NCBI GenBank assembly: GCA_904419875.1
Contig: CAJFTG010000014.1
Span: 1 to 46,941, forward strand
DNA length: 46,941 nt
Reading direction: 5' to 3'
Source: Candidatus Avimonas caecicola
Lineage (GTDB): Bacteria > Bacillota > Clostridia > Oscillospirales > Acutalibacteraceae
A program made the translations under genes and the position numbers. Numbering within the stretch: the first letter of the stretch is position 1; each line of letters starts with the position of its first letter. The notes beneath the pieces were generated by a model. That model ran no database searches and was not told where the DNA came from. It saw only the letters and a program-made list of their open reading frames with translations. This document shows, in pieces, positions 15,109 through 24,008 of the stretch.

Positions 15109-17478
15109 TTATTCGGCGGCCTTCCCCTGCTCCTGCCAGAACTCCCGCAGCTCCCGCTCCAGCGCCTCCGGCGTGCGGACCAGGCGGCAGCCCCGCCAGT
15201 GCTCCGGGAAAAGGCGGAGGTAGGAGGGCGTGTTGAACCGGTCGTCCACCAGCACCACCACGCCGCGGTCCTGTTCCCCGCGGATAACCCTTCCCGCGGC
15301 CTGCAGCACCTTGTTCATGCCGGGATATTGATAAGCGAACTCGTAGCCCGTGCCGCCGTTGCGGTTATAGTAATCGCGGATGCGGTCCTGCTCCTTCCCC
15401 ATCTGGGGCAGACCCACCCCGACCACCACCGTGCCGATCAGCCGGTCGCCCTTGAGGTCGATCCCCTCGGAATAAATGCCGCCGAGCACGCAGAAACCCA
15501 CCAGCGTGCGCTCATTCGCCCGGTCGAACCGGGCCAGGAAATCCTCCCGCTCCTCCTCGCTCATCCCGCTGAGCTGCAGGAGGGTGTCCGTCCGGGGGCA
15601 GAGCGCGGTAAACGCCGCATACACGTCGTTCATATACTGGTAGGACGGGAAATACACCAGATAGTTGCCGTCCTTCGCCTGTACGGTCCGGGCGATTAAT
15701 TCCGCAACAGGGCGAAGGCTGCCCTCCCGGTCCCTGTACCGGGTGCTGATCCGGTCGGCGATCAGCAGCTTAAGGTGATCCCGCTCAAACGGCGAGGGCA
15801 GGGCGATCCGCCGGGAGTCCTCGTCGCCGCCAAGCACGGCGGAGAAGTAATCGAGGGGGGTCAGCGTGGCGGAGAAGAACACCGCCGCCCGGCCGCGGTC
15901 CAGCGCCGTCCGTATCAGGCCGGACGGATCCAGGCAGCAGAGCGTCACCGCGACCTCGCTGCCCCACAGCTCCACCGCCGTGAGGTATTTTTCGTCGTAC
16001 AATTCCAGAATCTTCAGGTAAAGGAGCGCGTCAAAATACAGCTGGAGCAGATCGGGCGCGTCGGGGGAGTCGGCATGCCGGCGGAGGAAGCCCTCGCACT
16101 CCCCGGTAAAGCGGACCAGGGCCCTGCCCAGCTCGTCCGGAGGAAGCAGCCGCTCCACATACCGCTTGTCCCCGCACTGCCTGCGCAGGGCGATAAACTC
16201 ATCGTTTACAGCGCCGAGCGCTTTGGACATCGCCTTGTCCTCGGAGGCGATCCGGCGCTTGAGTTCCAGGAACATCGCCTTGTCCAGCCGGGCGGAATAC
16301 ATCTCCCGCGCCCGGTCCGCCAGGTTGTGGGCCTCGTCGATCAAAAAGGCGTATTCGCCCCGGCCCTCCGCAAAAAAGCGCTTGAGATACATTACCGGGT
16401 CGAACAGATAATTGTAATCGCAGATCACGCAGTCGCACCACAGGCTCAGGTCCAGCGCCAGCTCAAACGGGCAGACCCGTCCCTCCCGCGCCGCCTGCTC
16501 GATGCGTTCCCTCGTCATGTGGTCGCCGTCCTGCAGCAGCCCGAAAAGCACGTCGTTCACCCGGTCGTAATGCCCGTCCGCATAGGGGCACTGCTCCGGG
16601 TTGCAGGCGGTTTCCTCCAGAAAGCAGATCTTGTCCTTGGCCGTGAGGGTCACGGTTTTGAAGGCCAGGCCTCCTTCCCGCATATGGGCGAACGCCTCCT
16701 CCGCCGCCTGGCGGGTGATGGTCTTGGCCGTGAGGTAAAAAATCTTGCTGAGAACCCCCTCCCCCATCGCCTTGACCGCGGGGAACAGGGTGGAAACGGT
16801 TTTGCCGATGCCGGTCGGCGCCTGGCAGAAGGCGGTTCCCTCCTCCACAATGGTGCGGTAGACGGTCGCCGCCAGGGAACGCTGCCCCCGCCGGTAGGCC
16901 GGGAAGGGGAAGGAGAGCGCGGAGATCGAGGCGTCCCGCTTTGCCGCCCATTCGCAGGAAAAATCCGCCCAGCGCTTGTAGCGGTCCAGAAGCTGTGTGA
17001 AGGCCGCGGACAGTTCCTGCAGGGCATGGGAGCGGAGGAAGCGCTTGGTCCCGTCCGGGTCGCCGAATTCGTTCACATGCACATACGTCAGCTGTACGTT
17101 CATCGACTCCTGCCCGTTCTGCAGGGCGTAAAAATACGCGTAGCACAGGGCCTGGGCCCAGTGAAGGCGGTTGAAATCCTCGCCGACCGCCGCGAGGTCG
17201 AGCCGGGTGGTCTTGATCTCGTCCACCGTGACCGCCCCTTCCCCGGCGATGATGCCGTCCGCCCGGCCTTCCACGGTAAAGAGGAACCCCTGATACTCCT
17301 GCGTATGGCGGAGAAAGACCTCCGCCCGATAGCGCTCGCCGCCCTCTTTCTGCATCCGGCGGTGGATCCGGCCGCCCTCCTGCGCGCGGTCCATCCCGCC
17401 GGAACGGTTGTCGATGCTGCCGCCCCGGAGGACAAATTCCACCAGCTGCCTTACCGACAGCCTGACCTCCTTTGCCAT
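15109..17478 (-). CDS. Rad3/DinG-type DNA helicase with N-terminal PD-(D/E)XK nuclease domain
   Basis: The 789-residue protein combines two functions. Residues 1 to about 175 form a RecB/Cas4-like nuclease: H39, D74 in GRADGI and E87-x-K89 in VDEIKT. The rest is an XPD/Rad3 superfamily 2 helicase with Walker A at 219-227 (APTGIGKT), DEAH at 381-384, VFFSATL and the C-terminal QAAGRVIRG motif. Four cysteines (285, 292, 297, 336) between motifs I and II match the Fe-S cluster site of XPD/DinG. A 5'-3' DNA unwinding and trimming role in repair is inferred. The ATG at 17478 has AGGAGG seven bases upstream. It has its own promoter. Confidence 0.92.
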   Translation of the reverse strand: MAKEVRLSVRQLVEFVLRGGSIDNRSGGMDRAQEGGRIHRRMQKEGGERYRAEVFLRHTQEYQGFLFTVEGRADGIIAGEGAVTVDEIKTTRLDLAAVGEDFNRLHWAQALCYAYFYALQNGQESMNVQLTYVHVNEFGDPDGTKRFLRSHALQELSAAFTQLLDRYKRWADFSCEWAAKRDASISALSFPFPAYRRGQRSLAATVYRTIVEEGTAFCQAPTGIGKTVSTLFPAVKAMGEGVLSKIFYLTAKTITRQAAEEAFAHMREGGLAFKTVTLTAKDKICFLEETACNPEQCPYADGHYDRVNDVLFGLLQDGDHMTRERIEQAAREGRVCPFELALDLSLWCDCVICDYNYLFDPVMYLKRFFAEGRGEYAFLIDEAHNLADRAREMYSARLDKAMFLELKRRIASEDKAMSKALGAVNDEFIALRRQCGDKRYVERLLPPDELGRALVRFTGECEGFLRRHADSPDAPDLLQLYFDALLYLKILELYDEKYLTAVELWGSEVAVTLCCLDPSGLIRTALDRGRAAVFFSATLTPLDYFSAVLGGDEDSRRIALPSPFERDHLKLLIADRISTRYRDREGSLRPVAELIARTVQAKDGNYLVYFPSYQYMNDVYAAFTALCPRTDTLLQLSGMSEEEREDFLARFDRANERTLVGFCVLGGIYSEGIDLKGDRLIGTVVVGVGLPQMGKEQDRIRDYYNRNGGTGYEFAYQYPGMNKVLQAAGRVIRGEQDRGVVVLVDDRFNTPSYLRLFPEHWRGCRLVRTPEALERELREFWQEQGKAAE

Positions 17479-17547
17479 TCGGCGGCCTCCTTCCGCTGTC
17501 CCCCGCCCCGGCCTTTGCGGCGCGGCCGAGGCAGGAGAGTTTTCCTT

Positions 17548-17577
17548 ATTGTAACACAAAGAGGGGGAAAAGAACAA
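17548..17577 (-). promoter_or_regulatory. Sigma-A promoter of the helicase-nuclease gene
   Basis: TTGTTC (17572-17577), 18-bp spacer, TACAAT (17548-17553). The box sequences overlap the terminator hairpin of the preceding gene. Confidence 0.75.
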
Positions 17578-17593
17578 TGGTTCCCCCCTCTTT
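17558..17593 (-). terminator. Terminator after the MBL hydrolase gene
   Basis: AAAGAGGGGG (17558-17567) pairs with CCCCCTCTTT (17584-17593), giving a 10-bp stem followed on the minus strand by GTGTTAC. The tail is only moderately T-rich. The hairpin DNA forms the spacer of the helicase promoter. Confidence 0.6.
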
Positions 17594-17610
17594 TCTTCCG
17601 TTTATTCCGC

Positions 17611-18342
17611 TTATTCAGCCCACCGGCTTCCCCGGCGGTTCAGAATCCGAAGCCGGTCCCGCCAGGGGGCGAGCGCCGGGTCGGTCCTCAGCCGCTCAAA
17701 CCATTCCGCATCCTCCCAACAGTGCATGGGGACGGCAATCCGCGGGCGGACGGCTTCCAGGAAGAAAAGCAGCCCTCGCAGGCCGTCCTCCCCCTGCCGG
17801 GGATCGGCGGGGAGGAAGGCCAGGTCCACTTTTTCCCCCTTGAGCAGGGCGACCTGCGCCTTATATTTCCGTTCCATCCGGCGGTTCTCCTCTTCCGGCT
17901 CGCCCTCCCAGTGCCACCAGTTCAGATCGCCGGCATGATAGAGCGCCCGCCCGTCCACCCGCACCAGAAAAGCGACCCCCACGTCGGTGGACTTCAGGGC
18001 GCGCACCCACGCCCCGCCGACGTTCCGGGTCTGGCCCGGCTTCATCCGCACCGCCTCTTCCTTTGTCCACACGTCGTAGGACAGGACATAATGTATGGAA
18101 GGGCAGACCTGCCGCCAGGTGAAAACCACGGGATTCCAGTGGTCCCGGTGATGGTGGGAGACGAAAACAAAAATCTCCCGTCCCGCCGCCTCCGCCGACC
18201 AGGCGGCAAGGGCGGCGGGGTCGATCACGCCGTCGTCGAAGGAACCGCCCGCCGGGCTGTCCCGATAATAGTCGAAAATACAGCAGGTCCGTTCGGTGAA
18301 CACCGCAAAGCCGCTGTGTGCAAGAGACCGTATCTCCAGCAT
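17611..18342 (-). CDS. MBL-fold metallo-hydrolase
   Basis: The 243-residue protein is a compact metallo-beta-lactamase fold enzyme of the UlaG/YtxP-like type. It has an N-terminal strand with HSGFAVFTERTCCIFDYY, the metal motif SHHHRDHW, a later metal aspartate in YHAGDLNWWHW, and a terminal histidine in IAVPMHCWED. A conserved patch (EGEPEEENRRMERKY) follows the active site and is typical of a clostridial subfamily without known substrate. It lies 44 bases after the ArsC-like gene start region on the same strand. Hydrolysis of a phosphodiester or lactone is only a family-level guess. Confidence 0.85.
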   Translation of the reverse strand: MLEIRSLAHSGFAVFTERTCCIFDYYRDSPAGGSFDDGVIDPAALAAWSAEAAGREIFVFVSHHHRDHWNPVVFTWRQVCPSIHYVLSYDVWTKEEAVRMKPGQTRNVGGAWVRALKSTDVGVAFLVRVDGRALYHAGDLNWWHWEGEPEEENRRMERKYKAQVALLKGEKVDLAFLPADPRQGEDGLRGLLFFLEAVRPRIAVPMHCWEDAEWFERLRTDPALAPWRDRLRILNRRGSRWAE

Positions 18343-18387
18343 GGCGGTTTTCCCTCCTTCGGCGGCTCTTTGCCCCGTCCGCCGCCT

Positions 18388-18723
18388 TTACTCCCAGGTT
18401 TTCCAGATCTCCGGCCGGTATCCCACCGTGGCCTGCCGGCCGTTGCGGACGATCGGGGTGCGCAGCAGCTTCGGGTTTTCCAGCAGCTTCGCCTCCCTGT
18501 CCGCCTCATGGGCCAGATACCGCAGGAGCAGGGCGTCCGGGGATTTTTCATCGATCAGGGCATCCAGACCGCCGACCGCGGCTTTCACGCCGGCCAGCTC
18601 TCCCCGGCTCATGCCGAAGCGGGGCAGGTCGATGCGCTGGAACCGTATGCCCCTTTCCTTGAAATACCGCTCGGCTTTCCTGGTGTCGAAGCACTTGGAT
18701 TTGCCGAAGATCTGAATATTCAT
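18388..18723 (-). CDS. ArsC/Spx-family thioredoxin-fold protein
   Basis: The 111-residue protein belongs to the ArsC/Spx/YffB family. It starts with beta strand NIQIFGKSKCFDTRKAERYFKERGI, carrying a single active cysteine (residue 10) with the CxxT pattern rather than the CxxC of Spx redox switches. It continues with the family LLENPKLLRTPIVRNG and ATVGYRPEIW. The single cysteine points to a reductase-like or glutathione-type protein rather than Spx. It does not look like a dedicated arsenate reductase, as no ars genes are nearby. AAAGGAACGGGAAA precedes the ATG. Confidence 0.88.
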   Translation of the reverse strand: MNIQIFGKSKCFDTRKAERYFKERGIRFQRIDLPRFGMSRGELAGVKAAVGGLDALIDEKSPDALLLRYLAHEADREAKLLENPKLLRTPIVRNGRQATVGYRPEIWKTWE

Positions 18724-18739
18724 TTTCCCGTTCCTTTCC

Positions 18740-18780
18740 AAAACGGCGGAAGGGGCGCCGCGTTCCCCCGCAGCGCCCCT
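18740..18780 (-). terminator. Terminator after putP
   Basis: AGGGGCGC (18751-18758) pairs with GCGCCCCT (18773-18780) and is extended by inner GC pairs; the minus strand continues CGCCGTTTT. It separates putP from the ArsC-like gene. Confidence 0.6.
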
Positions 18781-18896
18781 CCCGCTTTCCTGCAAACCGT
18801 ACCGGCCGCCTTGTCCGCCGTCCCGGCCGCGCCGGGCACGCGCCGCTTCACGGCAGGAAGTCCCGCCGACCCGGCAAAACGGCATTTTCAGGCAGC

Positions 18897-20432
18897 CTAT
18901 TCAACCGGGCGGTCGGAGGCCGCCAGCTCAAATTCCTCCTCGATCTCCTTCGAAGGCTTCTTCCCGAGCAGGCTGACAAGGAGGATCGCCGCGCAGGCCA
19001 CCAGGAAGGAGGGCAGCAGCTCGTAAATCTCCCACACGCCGCCCAGCGGATTGAGCAGGAATTTCCAGACGAACACCATCACGCCGCCGGACAGCATCCC
19101 GGCAAAGGCGCCCCACAGGGTGGTCCGCTTCCAGAACAGGGAAAACAGGATCACCGGGCCGAACGCGGCGCCGAAGCCCGCCCAGGCAAAGGACACGATG
19201 TCGAAAATCGAGCTGTTCGGATCCAGAGCGATGAGCGCGCCGATCACCGCGATGACAATGACGGTAACGCGGGAAATCCACATCACGGTCTTGTCGCTCG
19301 CCTTTTTATAGATCAGGCCCTTGACAAAATTCTGCGATACGCTGGAGGAGGCCACCAGCAGCTGGGAATCGGACGTAGACATGGTGGCCGCCAGAATGCC
19401 GGCCAGAATCAGCCCCGCGAGGAGGGCCGTGACAACGCCGTTGCTTCCCATCACCTCCGCGATTTTGATGAAGATGGTTTCCGCCTCGGCGCTGGTGGTG
19501 AATTCACCGGGCAGCATGGCCGAGCCAACCACGCCGATAATCACCGCGGCTGCCAGGGAGATCACCACCCATACCGTCGCGATCCGGCGGGAGAGCGTTA
19601 GCTCATGCGGGTTGCGGATCGCCATAAACCGCAGAAGGACGTGCGGCATGCCGAAATAGCCCAGGCCCCATGCGATCATGGAGCAGATCTTCAGCGCGCC
19701 GTAAGGCTCCGCCGCGCCGCTGGCCGGGTTATAGGTCTGGATCATGCTCAGGAAGCCGGGCATGGACTGCGCGTTTTCCACCACCGCGCCGATCCCGCCG
19801 GCCGACACCACGCCGAAGATCAGGATAGCCACCAGCGCGCCGGACATCAGGAAGCCCTGGATCGTGTCGGTGGTGCTCTCCGCCAGGAAGCCGCCGATGG
19901 CCGTGTACAGCACGATCACCAGGGCGCTGATCAGCATGGCCGCCGTATAATTCAGCCCGAAAATGCTCTGGAACAGCCGGCCGCAGGCCGCGAAGCCCGA
20001 CGCGGTATAAGGGACGAAAAACACCAGGATCACAATGGCGGAAATGCTCATGAGCACCTTGTTCTTATCGTGAAAGCGGTTGGAAAAGAAATCCGGGATG
20101 GTGATGGAGTTTTTCGCCACCACCGTATACCGGCGCAGCCGCTTGGCCACAATCAGCCAGTTGACCCAGGTGCCGACAGCCAGGCCGATCGCCGTCCAGC
20201 CGGCGTCCGCGATGCCGGTGAGATAGGCGAGCCCGGGCAGGCCCATCAGCAGCCAGCTGCTCATATCCGATGCCTCCGCGCTCATCGCGGTCACCAGCGG
20301 GCTCAGCCCCCGCCCACCCAGGTAAAATTCGCCTGCCGTCTTGCTCTTGCGGGCGTACAGGACGCCGATGGCAAGCACCAGGATCATATACAGGGCCATG
20401 GCCACCAGCATAAAGATATGTTCTCTCGTCAC
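18897..20432 (-). CDS. putP: Sodium/proline symporter PutP
   Basis: The 511-residue transporter is a sodium:solute symporter with about 13 helices. The N-terminal YARKSKTAGEFYLGGRGLSPLVTAMSAEASDMSSWLLMGLPG is the PutP signature, including the Na+ and proline binding region on helix 2. Further motifs are RFMAIRNP and LAATMSTSDSQLLVASSSVSQN, the second sodium site. The acidic tail EIEEEFELA is cytoplasmic. PutP imports proline for osmoprotection or as a nitrogen and energy source; no proline dehydrogenase is nearby. It follows rarA by 53 bases and may be the last gene of the glyA unit. Confidence 0.95.
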   Translation of the reverse strand: MTREHIFMLVAMALYMILVLAIGVLYARKSKTAGEFYLGGRGLSPLVTAMSAEASDMSSWLLMGLPGLAYLTGIADAGWTAIGLAVGTWVNWLIVAKRLRRYTVVAKNSITIPDFFSNRFHDKNKVLMSISAIVILVFFVPYTASGFAACGRLFQSIFGLNYTAAMLISALVIVLYTAIGGFLAESTTDTIQGFLMSGALVAILIFGVVSAGGIGAVVENAQSMPGFLSMIQTYNPASGAAEPYGALKICSMIAWGLGYFGMPHVLLRFMAIRNPHELTLSRRIATVWVVISLAAAVIIGVVGSAMLPGEFTTSAEAETIFIKIAEVMGSNGVVTALLAGLILAGILAATMSTSDSQLLVASSSVSQNFVKGLIYKKASDKTVMWISRVTVIVIAVIGALIALDPNSSIFDIVSFAWAGFGAAFGPVILFSLFWKRTTLWGAFAGMLSGGVMVFVWKFLLNPLGGVWEIYELLPSFLVACAAILLVSLLGKKPSKEIEEEFELAASDRPVE

Positions 20433-20485
20433 ATCGTCTCCCCCTCAATTGTGTGTTATCCGGCGGACTGCCGCAGCAAGCCGCC

Positions 20486-21775
20486 TTATTTTTCCGGCTT
20501 CGGCCGGTTTTGCCCCTTGACCGCCTCCCAGTATGCCTTGTACGCCTGTTCGTTTTTGTTATCCCCCGGCACGTAATACACCTTATCCCTGATGGCGTCG
20601 GGCAGGTACTGCTGGGCGACCCAGCCCCCGGGGAAATCGTGCGGATAAAGGTAAAACTGCCCCTTGCGCTCCGCATCCTCCCCGTCGAAATGCTTGTTCT
20701 GGAGCTGCCGGGGAATCGGGCCGGAAATCCCGGCCTGCACGTCCGCCATCGCCGCATGGAACGCCGAAGCCGCCGCGTTGGATTTCGGAGCGTTGCACAC
20801 CATGATGACCGCGCAGGACAGGGGATGGAGCGCCTCGGGCAGGCCGACCTGCACCGCCGCGTCCACCGCCGCCTTGACGATCGGGATAATCATGGGGTAA
20901 GCCAGCCCCACATCCTCGCACGCGCAGACCATCAGCCTCCGGCAGGCGGAGGGCAGGTCCCCGGCGTTGAGCAGCCGGGCCAGGTAATGGATCGCCGCGT
21001 TCGGGTCGGAACCGCGCATCGATTTCTGATAAGCCGAAACGATATCGTAATGCTCGTCCCCCTCCCGGTCGTACCGCATGGCGCTGCGCTGGGCGAGCTG
21101 GCCGGCGGTCTCCGCCGTAACGTGGAGAACCCCCTCCGCGTCCGGGGAAACCGCCAGGGTGCAGAGCTCCACCGCGTTGATCGCCTTGCGCACGTCCCCG
21201 CCGCAGGCGGTGGAAATATGCTTCACCGCCTCCGGCTCCACCGATATGGTCAGGGACTGCTCCTTCTCCAGAAAGCGGAAGGCCCGTTTCACTGCCCGTT
21301 CGATGTCCGCCGGTTCCACAGGCTTGAATTCAAACACCGTGGAACGGCTGAGAATGGCGCTGTAAACATAGAAGTACGGATTCTCCGTCGTGGAAGCGAT
21401 CAGGGTGATCCGTCCGTTTTCTATATGCTCCAGCAGCGTCTGCTGCTGCTTTTTGTTGAAATACTGGATTTCGTCCAGATAAAGCAGCACCCCGTTCACC
21501 GCAGCGAGGGTGTCCAGCTCCTCCACCACCGCTTTGATGTCGGCGGTGGAAGCGGTCGTCCCGTTGAGCCGGTGGAGGCGCATATCGGTCTTCTGCGCAA
21601 TGATCCGGGCCAGCGTGGTTTTTCCCACGCCGGACGGCCCGTAAAAAATAAGGTTGGGGATGCGCCCCGAATCGATAATTCCCCGCAGCGCCTTCCCGGG
21701 CGCGAGCAGATGGCTCTGGCCCACCAGGTCGTCCAGCGTGTCGGGACGCAGGCGGTCAGCAAGCGGCGCAGCCAA
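20486..21775 (-). CDS. rarA: Replication-associated recombination protein RarA (MgsA)
   Basis: The 429-residue AAA+ ATPase has the RarA start PLADRLRPDTLDDLVGQSHLLAPG, Walker A FYGPSGVGKTTLARII, Walker B LLYLDEIQYFNKKQQ, sensor 1 LIASTTENPYF, and the C-terminal tetramerisation region with MRGSDPNAAIHYLARLL and ACEDVGLAYP. RarA acts at stalled or damaged replication forks with SSB. Length and motifs are normal. It lies 36 bases after the esterase gene on the same strand. Confidence 0.97.
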   Translation of the reverse strand: MAAPLADRLRPDTLDDLVGQSHLLAPGKALRGIIDSGRIPNLIFYGPSGVGKTTLARIIAQKTDMRLHRLNGTTASTADIKAVVEELDTLAAVNGVLLYLDEIQYFNKKQQQTLLEHIENGRITLIASTTENPYFYVYSAILSRSTVFEFKPVEPADIERAVKRAFRFLEKEQSLTISVEPEAVKHISTACGGDVRKAINAVELCTLAVSPDAEGVLHVTAETAGQLAQRSAMRYDREGDEHYDIVSAYQKSMRGSDPNAAIHYLARLLNAGDLPSACRRLMVCACEDVGLAYPMIIPIVKAAVDAAVQVGLPEALHPLSCAVIMVCNAPKSNAAASAFHAAMADVQAGISGPIPRQLQNKHFDGEDAERKGQFYLYPHDFPGGWVAQQYLPDAIRDKVYYVPGDNKNEQAYKAYWEAVKGQNRPKPEK

Positions 21776-21811
21776 GCGGAACCCTCCCTTCGTCAGCGGC
21801 CGGGCGGCCGT

Positions 21812-22585
21812 TCATCGCGCCGGCCCCGCGGCGGAGGCGGCGCGGCGCACGGTGAAGAACGCAAAAGCCCGGCGGAGGCTTTCGTCCCAGAAATCCCAGT
21901 CGTGCCCTCCCGGCCATTCTTCATAGGTGTGGGCGATTCCGAGGGCTTCCAGATGCCGGCGGAACCGCTGATGATCCTCATACATAAAATCGGACTTCCC
22001 GCAGGTGACGTACAGCGGCGGACAGTCCCCCCGCTGCGCGGCGCGGGCGGCCAGCGGGAACAGGTCGTCCTCCTCCGCCAGGGTCCCGCCGCTGATCGCA
22101 TAAACCTCGTCCGGGTCAATCCCGCCCGTCTCCAGCCGGGAACGGACATCCACCGCCCCCGAAAAGCTGGCGGCCCCGGCATAGGACTCCGGCCGACGGA
22201 AAGCCGCTTTCAGCGCGCCGTAGCCGCCCATCGACAGCCCGGCGATGAAATTGTCCTCCCGCCTGGCGGAAAGACGGAACATCTGCCGGCAAAGGGCCGG
22301 CAGCTCCTCGGTAATATAGGTGTAGTATTTCACACCGTAAGCCATATCGCAGTAAAAGCCTCGCTGTACCTCCGGCATCACCACGGCAAAACCCGCCTGC
22401 TCGGCGTAAAAATCCACCCGGCTGCGGCGCAGCCAGGCCGAGTGGTTGTCCGACAGCCCGTGCAGGAGATATACCACCGGCATTTCCCCCTCCGGGCCGC
22501 CGGCCTTGCCGGTGGGCAGCGTCACCGTCAGCGAGGTCATCATGCCCAGGGAATCCGCGTAGATCGTGCCTTCAAAAGCGGCCAT
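21812..22585 (-). CDS. Esterase, alpha/beta hydrolase fold (EstA/esterase D-like)
   Basis: The 257-residue protein is a putative esterase of the esterase D/antigen 85 type. The oxyanion strand VVYLLHGLSDNHSAWLRRS precedes the nucleophile elbow GLSMGGYGA with Ser118. The acid is probably in CGKSDFMYEDHQRF and the catalytic histidine in WPGGHDWDFWDESL. There is no signal peptide, so it is cytoplasmic. The family includes acetyl-xylan and tributyrin esterases and S-formylglutathione hydrolases; the substrate here is unknown. It sits between glyA and rarA with 24- and 36-base gaps. Confidence 0.88.
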   Translation of the reverse strand: MAAFEGTIYADSLGMMTSLTVTLPTGKAGGPEGEMPVVYLLHGLSDNHSAWLRRSRVDFYAEQAGFAVVMPEVQRGFYCDMAYGVKYYTYITEELPALCRQMFRLSARREDNFIAGLSMGGYGALKAAFRRPESYAGAASFSGAVDVRSRLETGGIDPDEVYAISGGTLAEEDDLFPLAARAAQRGDCPPLYVTCGKSDFMYEDHQRFRRHLEALGIAHTYEEWPGGHDWDFWDESLRRAFAFFTVRRAASAAGPAR

Positions 22586-22609
22586 CAGGCCCGCGCCTCC
22601 CTTTGCGTC

Positions 22610-23860
22610 TCAATACAGCGGATACCGGCCGCAGAGCTCGTTCACCCCGGCACGGATTTCGTCCGCCTTCGCTTCGAAATCGTTCACCGCGTCCGCGATA
22701 AAGCCGGCGATACGGTCCATATCCGCTTCCTTCAGCCCGCGGCTGGTCACCGCGGGCGTGCCCAGCCGGATGCCGCTGGTCACAAAGGGAGAGAGCGGTT
22801 CGTTCGGGATGGTGTTCTTGTTGACGGTGATGAACACCTCGTCCAGCCGATGCTCCAGCTCCTTGCCGGTGATGCCGGTTTCCCGCAGGTCCATCAGCAT
22901 CAGGTGGTTGTCGGTCCCGCCGGAAACCAGCTTCAGCCCGCGGTCGGTCAAGCCCTTGGCCAGGGCGGCGGCGTTGAGCCGGATCTGGTGCTGGTATGCC
23001 TTGAATTCGGGGGTCAGCGCCTCGCCGAAGCAGACGGCTTTCGCCGCGATCACATGCATCAGGGGGCCGCCCTGGGAACCGGGGAACACCGCCTTGTCGA
23101 TCGCCTTGGCGTACTCCTCCCGGCAGAGGATCATCCCGCCGCGCGGACCGCGCAGGGTTTTGTGGGTGGTGGTGGTCACCACGTCGCAGTAAGGCACCGG
23201 ATTCATATGCTCGCCCGCCGCAACCAGGCCGGCGATATGGGCCATGTCCACCATCAGCAGCGCCCCGCAGGCATCCGCGATTTCGCGCAGCCTGTCGAAC
23301 CGGATTTCCCGCGCATAAGCGCTCGCGCCGGCGACGATCAGCTTCGGCCTGACCTCCAGCGCCTGCGCCGCCAGCTTGTCATAATCGATGTAGCCGGTCT
23401 CCTCGTCCACACCGTAGGCCACAAAGTTGTACAGCGCGCCGGAAAAGTTCACCGGGGAGCCGTGGGTCAGGTGGCCGCCATGGGCCAGGTTCATCCCCAG
23501 CACGGTGTCTCCCGGCTTAATCAGCGCAAAATAGGCGGCCTGGTTGGCCTGCGCGCCGGAATGCGGCTGGACGTTGGCGTGCTCCGCCCCGAACAGCCGG
23601 CAGGCGCGCTCCCGGGCGATGTTTTCCACAACGTCGACGCACTGGCAGCCGCCGTAATACCGTTTGCCGGGATACCCCTCGGCGTACTTGTTGGTCAGCA
23701 CGCTGCCCATCGCGGCCATCACCGCCGGGGAAACGATATTCTCCGAAGCGATCAGCTCCAGATTGCGGCGCTGGCGGAGCAGCTCCTGCTCCATGGCCTG
23801 TCCGACCTCCGGGTCCGCCGCGCTGACGAAACCGATGGTGTCCATCATGTTGGAGTACAT
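22610..23860 (-). CDS. glyA: Serine hydroxymethyltransferase
   Basis: The 416-residue PLP enzyme converts serine plus tetrahydrofolate to glycine plus methylene-THF. Visible: [31 protein letters not shown], the PLP-lysine segment [17 protein letters not shown], and [16 protein letters not shown] near the end. Length is normal. The ATG at 23860 has AGGAG eight bases ahead. A sigma-A promoter lies 45 bases upstream; no glycine riboswitch is present in the short leader. It probably heads the unit glyA-esterase-rarA-putP. Confidence 0.98.
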   Translation of the reverse strand: MYSNMMDTIGFVSAADPEVGQAMEQELLRQRRNLELIASENIVSPAVMAAMGSVLTNKYAEGYPGKRYYGGCQCVDVVENIARERACRLFGAEHANVQPHSGAQANQAAYFALIKPGDTVLGMNLAHGGHLTHGSPVNFSGALYNFVAYGVDEETGYIDYDKLAAQALEVRPKLIVAGASAYAREIRFDRLREIADACGALLMVDMAHIAGLVAAGEHMNPVPYCDVVTTTTHKTLRGPRGGMILCREEYAKAIDKAVFPGSQGGPLMHVIAAKAVCFGEALTPEFKAYQHQIRLNAAALAKGLTDRGLKLVSGGTDNHLMLMDLRETGITGKELEHRLDEVFITVNKNTIPNEPLSPFVTSGIRLGTPAVTSRGLKEADMDRIAGFIADAVNDFEAKADEIRAGVNELCGRYPLY

Positions 23861-23904
23861 ACACCTATCTCCTTTTGTAATGTGATAAAACAATAATTAC
23901 TCCT

Positions 23905-23934
23905 ACTATAGCACTTTTCGATGGTTTTCCGCAA
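23905..23934 (-). promoter_or_regulatory. Sigma-A promoter of glyA
   Basis: TTGCGG (23929-23934), 18-bp spacer, TATAGT (23905-23910) with an extended TGC. The leader is about 35 bases. Confidence 0.8.
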
Positions 23935-23937
23935 TAG

Positions 23938-23963
23938 AAAAGCCGGAACTTTTCCATTCCGGC
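23938..23963 (-). terminator. Terminator after the DNA glycosylase gene
   Basis: GCCGGAA (23942-23948) pairs with TTCCGGC (23957-23963), followed on the minus strand by TTTTC. It abuts the glyA -35 box. Confidence 0.7.
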
Positions 23964-24008
23964 GGCGGATTTTCCGCTTTTTCATGCCTTTCCGCCCGGC
24001 CGCCGGCT

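Noticed and set aside
15775-19026. 1083-codon open frame on the plus strand
   Set aside because: It is antisense across the helicase, MBL and ArsC-like genes and crosses two terminators; no protein motifs.
20453-23896. 1147-codon open frame on the plus strand
   Set aside because: It is antisense to putP, rarA, the esterase and glyA, all of which have intact catalytic motifs.
23861-23900. Glycine or other riboswitch before glyA
   Set aside because: The leader is only about 35 bases, too short for an aptamer.
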